Below, piece after piece: positions 8,805-16,207 of a DNA stretch of 64,000 nucleotides; within the stretch, counting starts at the first letter, position 1; each line of letters starts with the position of its first letter. Position numbers and translations under genes: made by a program. The stretch is taken from positions 41,199 to 105,198 of the forward strand of contig JACKJG010000013.1 of the NCBI GenBank assembly GCA_020638065.1, in the 5' to 3' direction. The notes beneath the pieces are model-generated. The model was not told the DNA's origin, did not search any database, and worked only from the letters and a program-made list of their open reading frames with translations. This DNA comes from Hyphomicrobiaceae bacterium. Lineage in GTDB: Bacteria > Pseudomonadota > Alphaproteobacteria > Rhizobiales > Devosiaceae.

Positions 8805-9332
8805 ATGCCACGGCCCGATATCACTGAAGAAAACCCGATCCGAGAAGCCATCGCCGCCGACCGGCCAGGGATCGTATCCATGCTGGAATCCATACAGCGG
8901 CTCAAACGCGGCCTGATCGGCTACCCGATGCGTGCCCCTGAACAGGCTACGCCCGAATACGTCGCCGAGCTCTACGGACTGATCGAAGAAAATGACGGTT
9001 TGATCCTGGTCTATGAGATGCAGGATCAGGTCGCCGGGTTCATCGCCGGGTTCATCACGCGAGATGACGACATCAATGCCGAAGATGATTTTCGCGATCA
9101 CGCCCTGATCGCCGACGTCTATGTCCGCACCAATCTGCGTGGTCTGGGCATTGCCCGCGCGCTGTTTTCGGCCTTCGAACAGCGCATGGCCCTGGCCGGC
9201 GCCAGGCATGTCCGTATCTGGGCCAAAGCCAAGAATGAAGGTGCCATGCTCGCTTGGCAGCGCCTCGGCTTCGAGCCCTATGAGACCGTGTTCGTCAAGG
9301 CAATCGGTCCCGAAGTAGAAAGTGCCAGTTGA
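8805..9332 (+). CDS. GNAT-family N-acetyltransferase
   Basis: A 175-residue single-domain GNAT enzyme that should transfer an acetyl group from acetyl-CoA to an unknown amine. The acetyl-CoA pyrophosphate loop is visible as V-R-T-N-L-R-G-L-G-I-A (about 107-117), following the core strand HALIADVYV, and the C-terminal NEGAMLAWQRLGFEPYE segment is typical. Start chosen at ATG 8805 with GGGAGAA upstream. The stop codon lies inside the 3' end of rnpB, which is transcribed from the opposite strand, so the two 3' ends overlap by about 9 bp. The substrate cannot be inferred. Confidence 0.88.
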   Translation: MPRPDITEENPIREAIAADRPGIVSMLESIQRLKRGLIGYPMRAPEQATPEYVAELYGLIEENDGLILVYEMQDQVAGFIAGFITRDDDINAEDDFRDHALIADVYVRTNLRGLGIARALFSAFEQRMALAGARHVRIWAKAKNEGAMLAWQRLGFEPYETVFVKAIGPEVESAS

Positions 9333-9704
9333 CCTGTAAGCCGGGTTCTGTAGGGCCGCACGCCGAAACGTGCGACGCGGTGGCCATTCATCTGCGACGT
9401 CCATCGCTGAACGCCTGGTGCAACCAACCCGGACCGCTGCTCCGAAAACGCGAGTGGAGTTGCCTCCGTGCGGTCCCTATTTGGTCTTGCTCCCGGTGGG
9501 GTTTACCCTGCCAGTCCCGTTGCCGGGCCCGCGGTGCGCTCTTACCGCACCCTTTCACCTTTTCCCGGCCGAAACCGGGTAGTTTGCTTTCTGTGGCACT
9601 TTCCCTGGGGTCGCCCCCGCCGGACTTTATCCGGCACCGTGTTTTCGTGGAGCCCGGACTTTCCTCCCCCGCAAGCGGGAGCGGCCACCCGGTCAACTGG
9701 CGGC
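9324..9704 (-). ncRNA. rnpB: RNase P RNA, bacterial class A
   Basis: This is the catalytic RNA of RNase P, which matures tRNA 5' ends. The ends pair as an 11-bp P1 helix: GGTCAACTGGC at 9691-9701 with GCCAGTTGACC at 9324-9334. On the minus strand the conserved P4 strand region reads GAGGAAAGTCCGGGCTCC near the 5' end, and ACAGAACCCGGCTTACAGG lies near the 3' end, both universal class A blocks. Size about 380 nt is typical of alphaproteobacteria. A -10/-35 pair sits just upstream. It fills the gap between the GNAT gene and the J-domain gene. Confidence 0.97.
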
Positions 9705-9708
9705 TCTG

Positions 9709-9737
9709 AAATAAGGTTTGCCGCACCAAAAGGTCAA
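9709..9737 (-). promoter_or_regulatory. Predicted sigma-70 promoter of rnpB
   Basis: On the minus strand TTGACC (9737-9732) and TTATTT (9714-9709) are separated by exactly 17 bp. The expected start point about 5-6 bp downstream falls at 9703-9704, matching the RNA 5' end predicted from the P1 helix. The promoter lies just past the stop of the J-domain gene (9752). Confidence 0.65.
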
Positions 9738-9751
9738 GAAGATGCGAAGCG

Positions 9752-10441
9752 CTAAAGTTTGCGCGTCTTGGCGAGGATGTCGTAGGCCTCGTTGATCGCC
9801 GCCAGTTTCGCCGTCGCCATGGTCACCAGTTCAGCCGGAACGCCATTCGCCATCAGCCGGTCGGGATGCAATTCGCTCACATGCGCGCGATAGGCCTTCT
9901 TGATGGCCGCGTCATCCATATCCGGATCGACACCGAGCACCAGATAGGGGTCGAGTCCGTCATCGCTGACCATGTGTTGGGCAGCGATCTGCTCGAACTG
10001 CTTCTCGCTGAAAGCGAAGATTTCGCTGACCTCCTGCAGATAGCCCAACTCGTCTTCATGGATGAACCCGTCCGCCGCTGCGATCGCAAACAACAGTTCG
10101 AAAACGTGTTGCAGCGTCTCCGGACTGTCCTCGAACAGCCGCTTAACCCTTCGCGCATAGGACTCAAAACCTGCCACATCCTTTTGTGCCAGCTCGAAAA
10201 ACCAGTCGACCTGTTCGGCCGATTCCGGTGCGACCTGCACAAGATCGCGGAACATCCTGACTTCGGACGCAGACACGACCCCATCGGCCACCGCCATTTT
10301 TGCTGCAAGGGCCACAAGCGCGACGGTGAACGCCGCGTCGCGTCCGCCCATGAGCCAGCGTTCGGGATCGAGCAAGCTGAGAAGGGAATCCACCCGCCCC
10401 CGGAAGTCGATGATTTCGGAAATACGTTGCCAGACCGACAT
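9752..10441 (-). CDS. TerB-like / J-domain co-chaperone (DjlA-like, soluble)
   Basis: The 229-residue protein combines an N-terminal all-helical TerB-like domain (about 38-150, with acidic KMAVADGVVSASE and AAADGFIHEDE helices) and a C-terminal J domain (about 165-228) with the HPD motif in SELHPDRLM, which stimulates DnaK ATPase. This is the DjlA arrangement but without the N-terminal membrane anchor of enterobacterial DjlA. Start taken at ATG 10441, with GGGA upstream; a TTG three codons earlier is less likely. It sits alone between rnpB and a secreted hypothetical gene. The client is unknown. Confidence 0.85.
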   Translation of the reverse strand: MSVWQRISEIIDFRGRVDSLLSLLDPERWLMGGRDAAFTVALVALAAKMAVADGVVSASEVRMFRDLVQVAPESAEQVDWFFELAQKDVAGFESYARRVKRLFEDSPETLQHVFELLFAIAAADGFIHEDELGYLQEVSEIFAFSEKQFEQIAAQHMVSDDGLDPYLVLGVDPDMDDAAIKKAYRAHVSELHPDRLMANGVPAELVTMATAKLAAINEAYDILAKTRKL

Positions 10442-10534
10442 GCGTCCCAACCGTCAGAATTCGGGCAAATCACCCCGTTTCCGTTCAGTTTAGGCGATTG
10501 CCATCCCGCTTCAAGCGCTGATCTCGACCGCGCG

Positions 10535-11347
10535 TCATCGGCCCACGTTGCGCAGCGGGATGGGGTGCGGCCGGGGGCCGTTTTCTACCTCAATCCAACT
10601 GACAAGATACGGAAGAACCGGCTGAGACCCGGATGCGACCGTCGTCTCGAGGTTGTTGCGCGCATTGACCTGATCAAGCCGCCGCGGCCAGCTGCCGTCG
10701 GCAAAATCACTGACCAGCGGATCGAGCGAGACAGAACGCGCCGCAACAATGGTCGCATCAACCGGCACCGGAACGGGCACCAGCCTCGGGCGGTTCTCCC
10801 GTGGCATCGGGATGGGCGGCGTCAGATCGATCGGGCCATCGCCTTCGTCAAAGTGAATGACAGTGACCGGCTTCATATCGATCAGCGCGACTTCGACCTC
10901 GTCTGGCGACGGCGCAGCATCAATCGGGGCCGGAGCAGCCGGCACCGCCTCCGCCTCTGGCTCGGGCGGCACCTGGGGAGACGCTGGCTCTGAATTGGCA
11001 ACGTTGAGACCAGCAACATTCGAGGCGAAATCGATCACGCGAACCGGGTTTTTCGGCACGACCTGGCTGGAAACGCCCGGACTTTGAGAATTCGCGTCGT
11101 CAGGCATCGGGAACGCGCCGTCCGCGCCAGCAGACCCATTGTCGGATGCAACCGCGAATTGCCCTTCCCCCGCAACCGGCATCGGACCGTAGACTTGCGC
11201 AGCGTCCGCGCCAGACGTTTGGTCTGCGCCTGACTGCAAAAGGGGTGGTGGTGCGGCCCAGTCTGCAACCGCGATGCCATGTGCAAGGCCAAGTGAAACA
11301 GCCGCCAGCGCGGCTCCCGCTGCGAGCGGGCGCACAAAGGATGCCAT
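10535..11347 (-). CDS. Hypothetical exported Ala/Pro-rich protein
   Basis: I do not recognise this family. The 270-residue product begins MASFVRPLAAGAALAAVSLG, a probable signal peptide cleaved near AVA-DW (about 25-28). The mature part is low-complexity, rich in Ala, Pro, Glu and Ser (a PPEPEAEAVPAAPAP stretch near 130-145), with a short more ordered C-terminal end (VASGSQPVLPYLVSWIEVE). No enzymatic motif is visible and there is no cysteine in the mature part. Start at 11347 is supported by a GGGGAGCA ribosome-binding site. A periplasmic or envelope location is inferred. Confidence 0.7.
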   Translation of the reverse strand: MASFVRPLAAGAALAAVSLGLAHGIAVADWAAPPPLLQSGADQTSGADAAQVYGPMPVAGEGQFAVASDNGSAGADGAFPMPDDANSQSPGVSSQVVPKNPVRVIDFASNVAGLNVANSEPASPQVPPEPEAEAVPAAPAPIDAAPSPDEVEVALIDMKPVTVIHFDEGDGPIDLTPPIPMPRENRPRLVPVPVPVDATIVAARSVSLDPLVSDFADGSWPRRLDQVNARNNLETTVASGSQPVLPYLVSWIEVENGPRPHPIPLRNVGR

Positions 11348-11428
11348 AATCTGCTCCCCGTCTGAGGCGCCCCCGCCACGGTCAAAATGCAAACCGCATA
11401 AAGCGGCGAGATTATGGTTAACGCAGGC

Positions 11429-12292
11429 TTAATGCCCCAGAAGCCGCGCCAGGGCGATAACCAGTTCCGATCGATTCATGGTGAAGAAGTGGAAGGCCGT
11501 CACACCACCCTCCAGCAACTCCGTCACCTGTTGGGCCGCCGTGGCCGCTGCCAGCATGCCGTGCAGATCGGTCCCCGCTTCCACCCCTTCGAAACGGCGC
11601 GTCAATTCGCCGGGAATGCGTGCCTTGCACTTGGCCGCAAAACGGCTGACTTGCACAAAATTGTGGATCGGCTGGATGCCCGGGACGATAGGCACCGAAA
11701 TCCCCGCCTTGGTGCATCGGTCCAGGAACCGCCAATAGTCGGCATTGTCGAAAAACATCTGCGTGATCGCCCGGTTGGCCCCGGCATCCACTTTGCGCTT
11801 GAGATTGTCGATATCGAATTGCCAGTCCCGGCTTTCGGGGTGCTTTTCCGGATAGGCGGCAACCGAAATGTCGAAATCGCCGATCTTGCGGATACCCGCC
11901 ACCAGGTCGGCGCCATCGCGATAACCATCAGGCCGGGTCTCGAACCTCTCGCCGATACCAGCGGGCGGATCTCCGCGCAGCGCGACGATGTGATTGATCC
12001 CCGCAGCCTGATAGCCGCGGACCACCTCATCGACTTCGTCGCGCGAAGCGCCCACGCAGGTCAGGTGCGCCGCGGCCTCCAATCCGGTGCGTTTCTTCAC
12101 TTCGGACACCATACGTGTGGTGCGTTCGCGGTCCGACCCGCCAGCCCCATAGGTCACCGACACCATGCTTGGTTTGAGCGGCGCCAAGGCTTCGAGACTT
12201 TGCCAGAACTTCTCTTCCGCCGCCTCGGTCTTGGGTGGAAAGAACTCGAATGACATGGTGACGCCGCGCGCCCGTTTGGCCTCAAATGTCAT
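11429..12292 (-). CDS. metF: 5,10-methylenetetrahydrofolate reductase MetF
   Basis: MetF reduces methylene-THF to methyl-THF with FAD and NAD(P)H, feeding methionine synthase. Conserved elements are SFEFFPPKTE near the N-terminus, VTYGAGGSDRERT (about 50-62), HLTCVGASRDEV, ALRGDPP, AAYPEKHPE and ITQMFFDN. Length 287 is normal. The ATG at 12292 has GGAGAGAAATAG upstream and overlaps the end of the regulator gene by 11 bp, so the two form an operon. Control by the upstream ArsR-type SAM/SAH-binding protein through the palindrome at 13274-13295 is likely. Confidence 0.96.
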   Translation of the reverse strand: MTFEAKRARGVTMSFEFFPPKTEAAEEKFWQSLEALAPLKPSMVSVTYGAGGSDRERTTRMVSEVKKRTGLEAAAHLTCVGASRDEVDEVVRGYQAAGINHIVALRGDPPAGIGERFETRPDGYRDGADLVAGIRKIGDFDISVAAYPEKHPESRDWQFDIDNLKRKVDAGANRAITQMFFDNADYWRFLDRCTKAGISVPIVPGIQPIHNFVQVSRFAAKCKARIPGELTRRFEGVEAGTDLHGMLAAATAAQQVTELLEGGVTAFHFFTMNRSELVIALARLLGH

Positions 12293-13262
12293 CGCTATTT
12301 CTCTCCAGTTTGGCTTTTTCGAGCGTCCAGACACAGACCGTTAGTGCCTTGTCTCCTGCCCCTTTGGACGGCGGCAGGATAAGGCAGGATGAAACCTGCA
12401 GCCCCGCCCCGCTTGCCCAGATATTCATCTGATCTTCCGAAAGCCCCAATCGCCGATGCGCCTGTTCGGCACGCAGAAATTCCAGCTCGTGCGGCGCGAA
12501 ATCGACCACGACAACCCGGCCGTTGGACCGAAGCAGTTCCGCCGCCCGCTCCAGCACCGCGCGCGGATGGTCGAAATAGTGAAGAACCTGATGAATTGTG
12601 ATCAGGTCGGCCGCCTCACCCTCGAGATCGAGGCAGGTCACGTCACCATGCCGCACATGCGTCTGGGAAAGTCCGGCCTCGTTGATCCGCGCCCGCGCCA
12701 CGGCCAGCATGTCTCTGCTGCTGTCAACGCCGATCCCGCGCACATAATGAGCGGCCAGAAGCTCGAGCATTCGGCCTGTGCCGGTCCCAAGATCCACCAT
12801 CAGATCGTATTTGCGCTCGCCGACTGCCTTGAGAATTGCCGCCTCGACAGTTTCTTCGGAAACGTGAATCTTGCGCAACGCGTCCCAACTCTCGGCCACA
12901 TCGGCAAAAAACGAATTGGCCCGCGCTCTTTGCTGGTCACGCAGTTTTTTCAGGGCTTCATGATCCGCGCGCAACACTTCGTCATTGCTTCCCACAAGTT
13001 CAACCGCATATCTGGCCAGCCCACCCTTGCCGCCGATGTCTGCGAGCCGGAAATAGGCCCATGCCCCTTCCGAATGCCGTTCCACCAAACCGGCATCCGC
13101 CAACAGTTTCAGGTGCCGCGAAATACGCGGTTGGCTCTGGCCCAGAATGTCGGTGAGGTCCTTGACGGTCAGCTCCCCGGCGGACAAAAGTGCGAGCAGG
13201 CGCAGCCGCGTCGGCTCACCCGCCGCCTTCAGGGCATCCACACTTTGCTGCAATCCGGCCAT
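12282..13262 (-). CDS. ArsR-type regulator fused to SAM-dependent methyltransferase domain (SahR/SamR-like)
   Basis: The 326-residue protein has an ArsR winged helix-turn-helix (about 5-85; LTVKDLTDILGQSQPRISRH is the recognition region) and no obvious metal-binding cysteine cluster. It continues with a class I methyltransferase fold (about 140-260) carrying MVDLGTGTGRMLELLA, the SAM/SAH-binding loop, and IHQVLHYFDHP. Regulators of this architecture (SahR, SamR) are known to control methionine and SAM-cycle genes by sensing SAM/SAH. Overlap with metF and the palindrome 12 bp upstream of the start codon fit this role and imply autoregulation. Ribosome-binding site GAGGAG precedes ATG 13262. 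Confidence 0.88.
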   Translation of the reverse strand: MAGLQQSVDALKAAGEPTRLRLLALLSAGELTVKDLTDILGQSQPRISRHLKLLADAGLVERHSEGAWAYFRLADIGGKGGLARYAVELVGSNDEVLRADHEALKKLRDQQRARANSFFADVAESWDALRKIHVSEETVEAAILKAVGERKYDLMVDLGTGTGRMLELLAAHYVRGIGVDSSRDMLAVARARINEAGLSQTHVRHGDVTCLDLEGEAADLITIHQVLHYFDHPRAVLERAAELLRSNGRVVVVDFAPHELEFLRAEQAHRRLGLSEDQMNIWASGAGLQVSSCLILPPSKGAGDKALTVCVWTLEKAKLERNSDDI

Positions 13263-13273
13263 CCGCTCCTCGA

Positions 13274-13295
13274 GATATAAAGATATCTTTATATC
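13274..13295. promoter_or_regulatory. Perfect 22-bp palindromic operator upstream of the ArsR-metF operon
   Basis: The half site GATATAAAGAT is followed immediately by its exact reverse complement, giving a 22-bp perfect AT-rich palindrome in otherwise GC-rich DNA. It ends 12 bp before the regulator's ATG, overlapping the likely promoter. ArsR-family dimers bind palindromes of this type, so it is the probable operator for the adjacent regulator. Binding has not been shown. Confidence 0.75.
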
Positions 13296-13417
13296 CTATC
13301 CAACCCGGCTGTCGAGTCGCGGTTGGCGTGTCAGCTTTTCGTCTGGTTGACCTTTACTCGTGGCTCAGGCTGGTGTCTGAACAGTGCCGGAACGCATTGA
13401 CTGGATCTGAAACCGAT

Positions 13418-14824
13418 ATGAGCTTGCATCCCGATCGCTTTTTTAGCGGCGACGCCCAATCCCGATCGGCCGCCCGCGAGATTTACGAATCCATCTCCGG
13501 TCTGCCGATTATTTCGCCTCACGGCCACACCGATCCAGAGTGGTTTGCCAGCAATCAGCCATTTTCGGATGCGGCCTCGCTATTCCTGACGCCCGACCAT
13601 TACGTGTTGCGTATGCTGTTTTCGCAAGGATTGTCCTACGAAGACCTTGGAGTTCCGCGAAAAGATGGCACAGCGGTTGCCGACGGCCGCAGCGCGTGGC
13701 GAAGGTTCGCGGCCAATTATCACCTCTTCCTTGGCACGCCCTCGCGCACCTGGATCGACCATTCTCTGCAATGGGCGTTCGGAATCTCCGAAACCCTCAG
13801 CACGGAAACCGCCGATCGAATCTTCGATCAGATCAACGAACGCCTGACCGAACCCGATTTTCTGCCGCGTGCCATTCTGGAAAAGGCCAAGGTCGAAACC
13901 ATCGCGACCACCGAATTCGCCCTCGACCCGCTTCAGCATCATCAAAGTCTGAAACAACAAGGTTTGATCGGCCTTGTCCGGACCACTTACAGACCGGACG
14001 ATGTCACCGATCCGGACAATCCCGGCTTTCTCGCCAACCTGGCGACGCTGGCCGAGACAACCAATGAGGACACGCGGAACTGGCCGGGATTGATCGATGC
14101 TCACCGCAAGCGCCGTGCCCTCTTCCGCGAATTCGGTGCCACCGCCACCGACCATGCCGCACCAACGGCGCTGACCGCCGATCTGCCCGAACATGAAAAG
14201 CAGGCGCTACTCGACCGGCTCCATTGCGGCACCATTTCGCCGGAAGATGCCGAACTGTTTCGCGCGCAGATGCTCACCGAAATGGCCATGCTATCCGTCG
14301 AAGACGGGATGGTCATGCAGTTTCACGCCGGTTCGCGCCGCAATACAGATCCCGTCCTGATGGCCCAACGCGGCCCCAATCTGGGTGCGGACATTCCGGT
14401 TCCCGTCGATCCGGTGCGCGGTCTCGAACCCTTGCTGCAAAAATTCGGCCGCTCGCCGGACTTTCATATGATTTTCTTCTGCCTCGACGAGAGTGTGCTG
14501 GCCCGCGAACTTGCGCCGATGGCCGGCTATTGGCCCGCCCTGAAACTCGGACCGCCCTGGTGGTTCCACGACAGTCCGCGCGGTATCGCACGTTACCTTG
14601 ATCGCGTCGTCGAAACCGCGGGCTTCTTCAATCTGGCAGGTTTCAACGACGACACCCGCGCCCTGCTCTCCATCCCTGCCCGGCACGATGTCTGGCGGAG
14701 ATGTGTCGCCGACTTTCTCGCGCAGATGGTCACCGCAAACACTCTTGGAAAACCGGACGCCCTGCAGATTGCCGCCTGGCTGAGCTACGAGTCCGCCAAG
14801 GTTGCCTACAATATCCCGGCTTGA
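13418..14824 (+). CDS. uxaC: Glucuronate isomerase UxaC
   Basis: UxaC interconverts D-glucuronate/D-galacturonate and fructuronate/tagaturonate, the first step in hexuronate use. The 468-residue protein shows the metal-binding PHGHTDPEWF motif near 36-45, the MQFHAGSRRNTDP segment and KLGPPWWFHDSP, then NLAGFNDDTRALLSIPARHD, all family hallmarks. Start at ATG 13418 (MSLHPDRFF) rather than the long upstream open frame, which crosses the operator of the neighbouring operon. It is isolated: no uxaA/uxaB/kdgK neighbour is in the window. Confidence 0.95.
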   Translation: MSLHPDRFFSGDAQSRSAAREIYESISGLPIISPHGHTDPEWFASNQPFSDAASLFLTPDHYVLRMLFSQGLSYEDLGVPRKDGTAVADGRSAWRRFAANYHLFLGTPSRTWIDHSLQWAFGISETLSTETADRIFDQINERLTEPDFLPRAILEKAKVETIATTEFALDPLQHHQSLKQQGLIGLVRTTYRPDDVTDPDNPGFLANLATLAETTNEDTRNWPGLIDAHRKRRALFREFGATATDHAAPTALTADLPEHEKQALLDRLHCGTISPEDAELFRAQMLTEMAMLSVEDGMVMQFHAGSRRNTDPVLMAQRGPNLGADIPVPVDPVRGLEPLLQKFGRSPDFHMIFFCLDESVLARELAPMAGYWPALKLGPPWWFHDSPRGIARYLDRVVETAGFFNLAGFNDDTRALLSIPARHDVWRRCVADFLAQMVTANTLGKPDALQIAAWLSYESAKVAYNIPA

Positions 14825-14828
14825 ATCA

Positions 14829-14856
14829 GAAAGGGTGGCCCTTGGACCACCCTTTC
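14829..14856. terminator. Hairpin between convergent uxaC and DUF2336 genes
   Basis: GAAAGGGTGG (14829-14838) and CCACCCTTTC (14847-14856) form a 10-bp stem with an 8-nt loop directly after the uxaC stop. There is no immediate U tract on either strand, so it is a possible but unproven terminator for the two converging genes. Confidence 0.4.
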
Positions 14857-14880
14857 AGCGCGACCTTTTTCAAGATGGCG

Positions 14881-16014
14881 TCAAGACGCCAAAAGCTCGG
14901 TCAATTCAGGAGTGATATTGTGCTTGCGGAACGCATGTGCGCGCCAGGACTCGAACGAACGCTCGGCCTCACCCGGGTCGAGCCGGTCAAAACGCACCAA
15001 AGCGGTGTCGATGGCCGACTGTTCCGGCGTCTCGCGCCAGGGCAGAATGCGTAGTGTCCGCTCGAACATGTCCGGTGCCATGCCCATGGACCGGCAGGCA
15101 ATGGTCATCGCCCGATAGTCCTGAGTTGCCAGCCACTTCACGAAGACTTCCTGCTTCAAACCCAGCATCAGGGTGATGGCAGCACCCAGATGGTGGCCGT
15201 AGGCAAACTTGGCGAACCGTTCCAGCGCCCGGTCATCAAGCTGCCGGCGATCGGACAATGCCTTGATCTGGTTCCAGGCAATGCTCCACTCATGGGCCGA
15301 AAAACCCGCCCGTGCATGCAGCCGGTTGAATGCGATCGTGCTCGCCTTTTCCATGGTCTGCGGATCGGCTGCCCGGGAAATGGTCTGGAGTTGACCCAGA
15401 ACCTTTTGGCCAGCATCGCTGACACGGTTTGCAAGGGCAGACCAGTCCACCTTGCGGCGGCTGAGTTTTTGCGTGATTTCCGCGCTTTCCGCAGCCTTTT
15501 CAACCAGATCGCTCAGCGTATCATTTGTTAGCTGCGCAGTTTCGTTTTCGACCAGCCGGCCAATGGACGCGTCCTGGCCGTGATCGACGATGGCGTGCCC
15601 GACCCGATCGCTGACATCCTGCCGGCCGGCAATGATGACGCGATGGTCTTCGCTCTGCCCGGCCACGATTTCGATCAGATCGTCATCGCTCAGGACATTC
15701 GAGAATTCGAGCAACGGCCTGGCCACTTCGACCTCGTCATTGGCCAGTTTGATGACAACCGTGCCCGGCGCCCGCTGTAGCGGCGCCAACAACTTGGCGA
15801 CCTCGCCGCGGGCCTCGGCCTCGACGAGTTCGGCCAACTGGCACAAGACTTCGTCATATTGTTCGACCTGATCGTCATCGCAACGATCGGACACGAACGT
15901 GAACAATTGCGCCATGTTGCGGAACAGTTGATCGCGTTCCGTGGCACCGGCATCACTGTCGAGCGCGCGAAAACTCGTGAATGCCCGCGCTGTCGTTTCA
16001 GTATTTTCCAACAT
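14881..16014 (-). CDS. DUF2336-family protein
   Basis: A 377-residue cytoplasmic protein, largely helical, resembling the DUF2336 family common in alphaproteobacteria and of unknown function. Repeated helical units are suggested by recurring L-x-x-L-V-E-x-E segments (around 55-65 and 160-180) and by sequences such as RLVENETAQLTNDTL. No signal peptide or catalytic motif is seen. The start at 16014 (MLENTETTARA) has a strong GGAGGGAAG ribosome-binding site. It is divergent from the first RTX gene, 193 bp away. Family assignment is from general resemblance. Confidence 0.7.
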   Translation of the reverse strand: MLENTETTARAFTSFRALDSDAGATERDQLFRNMAQLFTFVSDRCDDDQVEQYDEVLCQLAELVEAEARGEVAKLLAPLQRAPGTVVIKLANDEVEVARPLLEFSNVLSDDDLIEIVAGQSEDHRVIIAGRQDVSDRVGHAIVDHGQDASIGRLVENETAQLTNDTLSDLVEKAAESAEITQKLSRRKVDWSALANRVSDAGQKVLGQLQTISRAADPQTMEKASTIAFNRLHARAGFSAHEWSIAWNQIKALSDRRQLDDRALERFAKFAYGHHLGAAITLMLGLKQEVFVKWLATQDYRAMTIACRSMGMAPDMFERTLRILPWRETPEQSAIDTALVRFDRLDPGEAERSFESWRAHAFRKHNITPELTELLAS

Positions 16015-16207
16015 ACTTCCCTCCCGAGGGGTTCTCCGTGCTGTGCCACACAATGCCCGAAACCCTTGGACGAGACTTGAAACGCAAAAAGCAAGATTGA
16101 ATAAAGTTTTATCAATCCGGCATTGGCCGAAATGCGGTTGACATTGCCGGTCAGCGCCCCCAACGTTGAAATCCTTTACAAAATGCTAACGCCACGGGGA
16201 CGCGACG

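Noticed and set aside
16138..16171. TTGACA-like box upstream of RTX gene 1 as its promoter
   Set aside because: No acceptable -10 hexamer lies 16-18 bp downstream.
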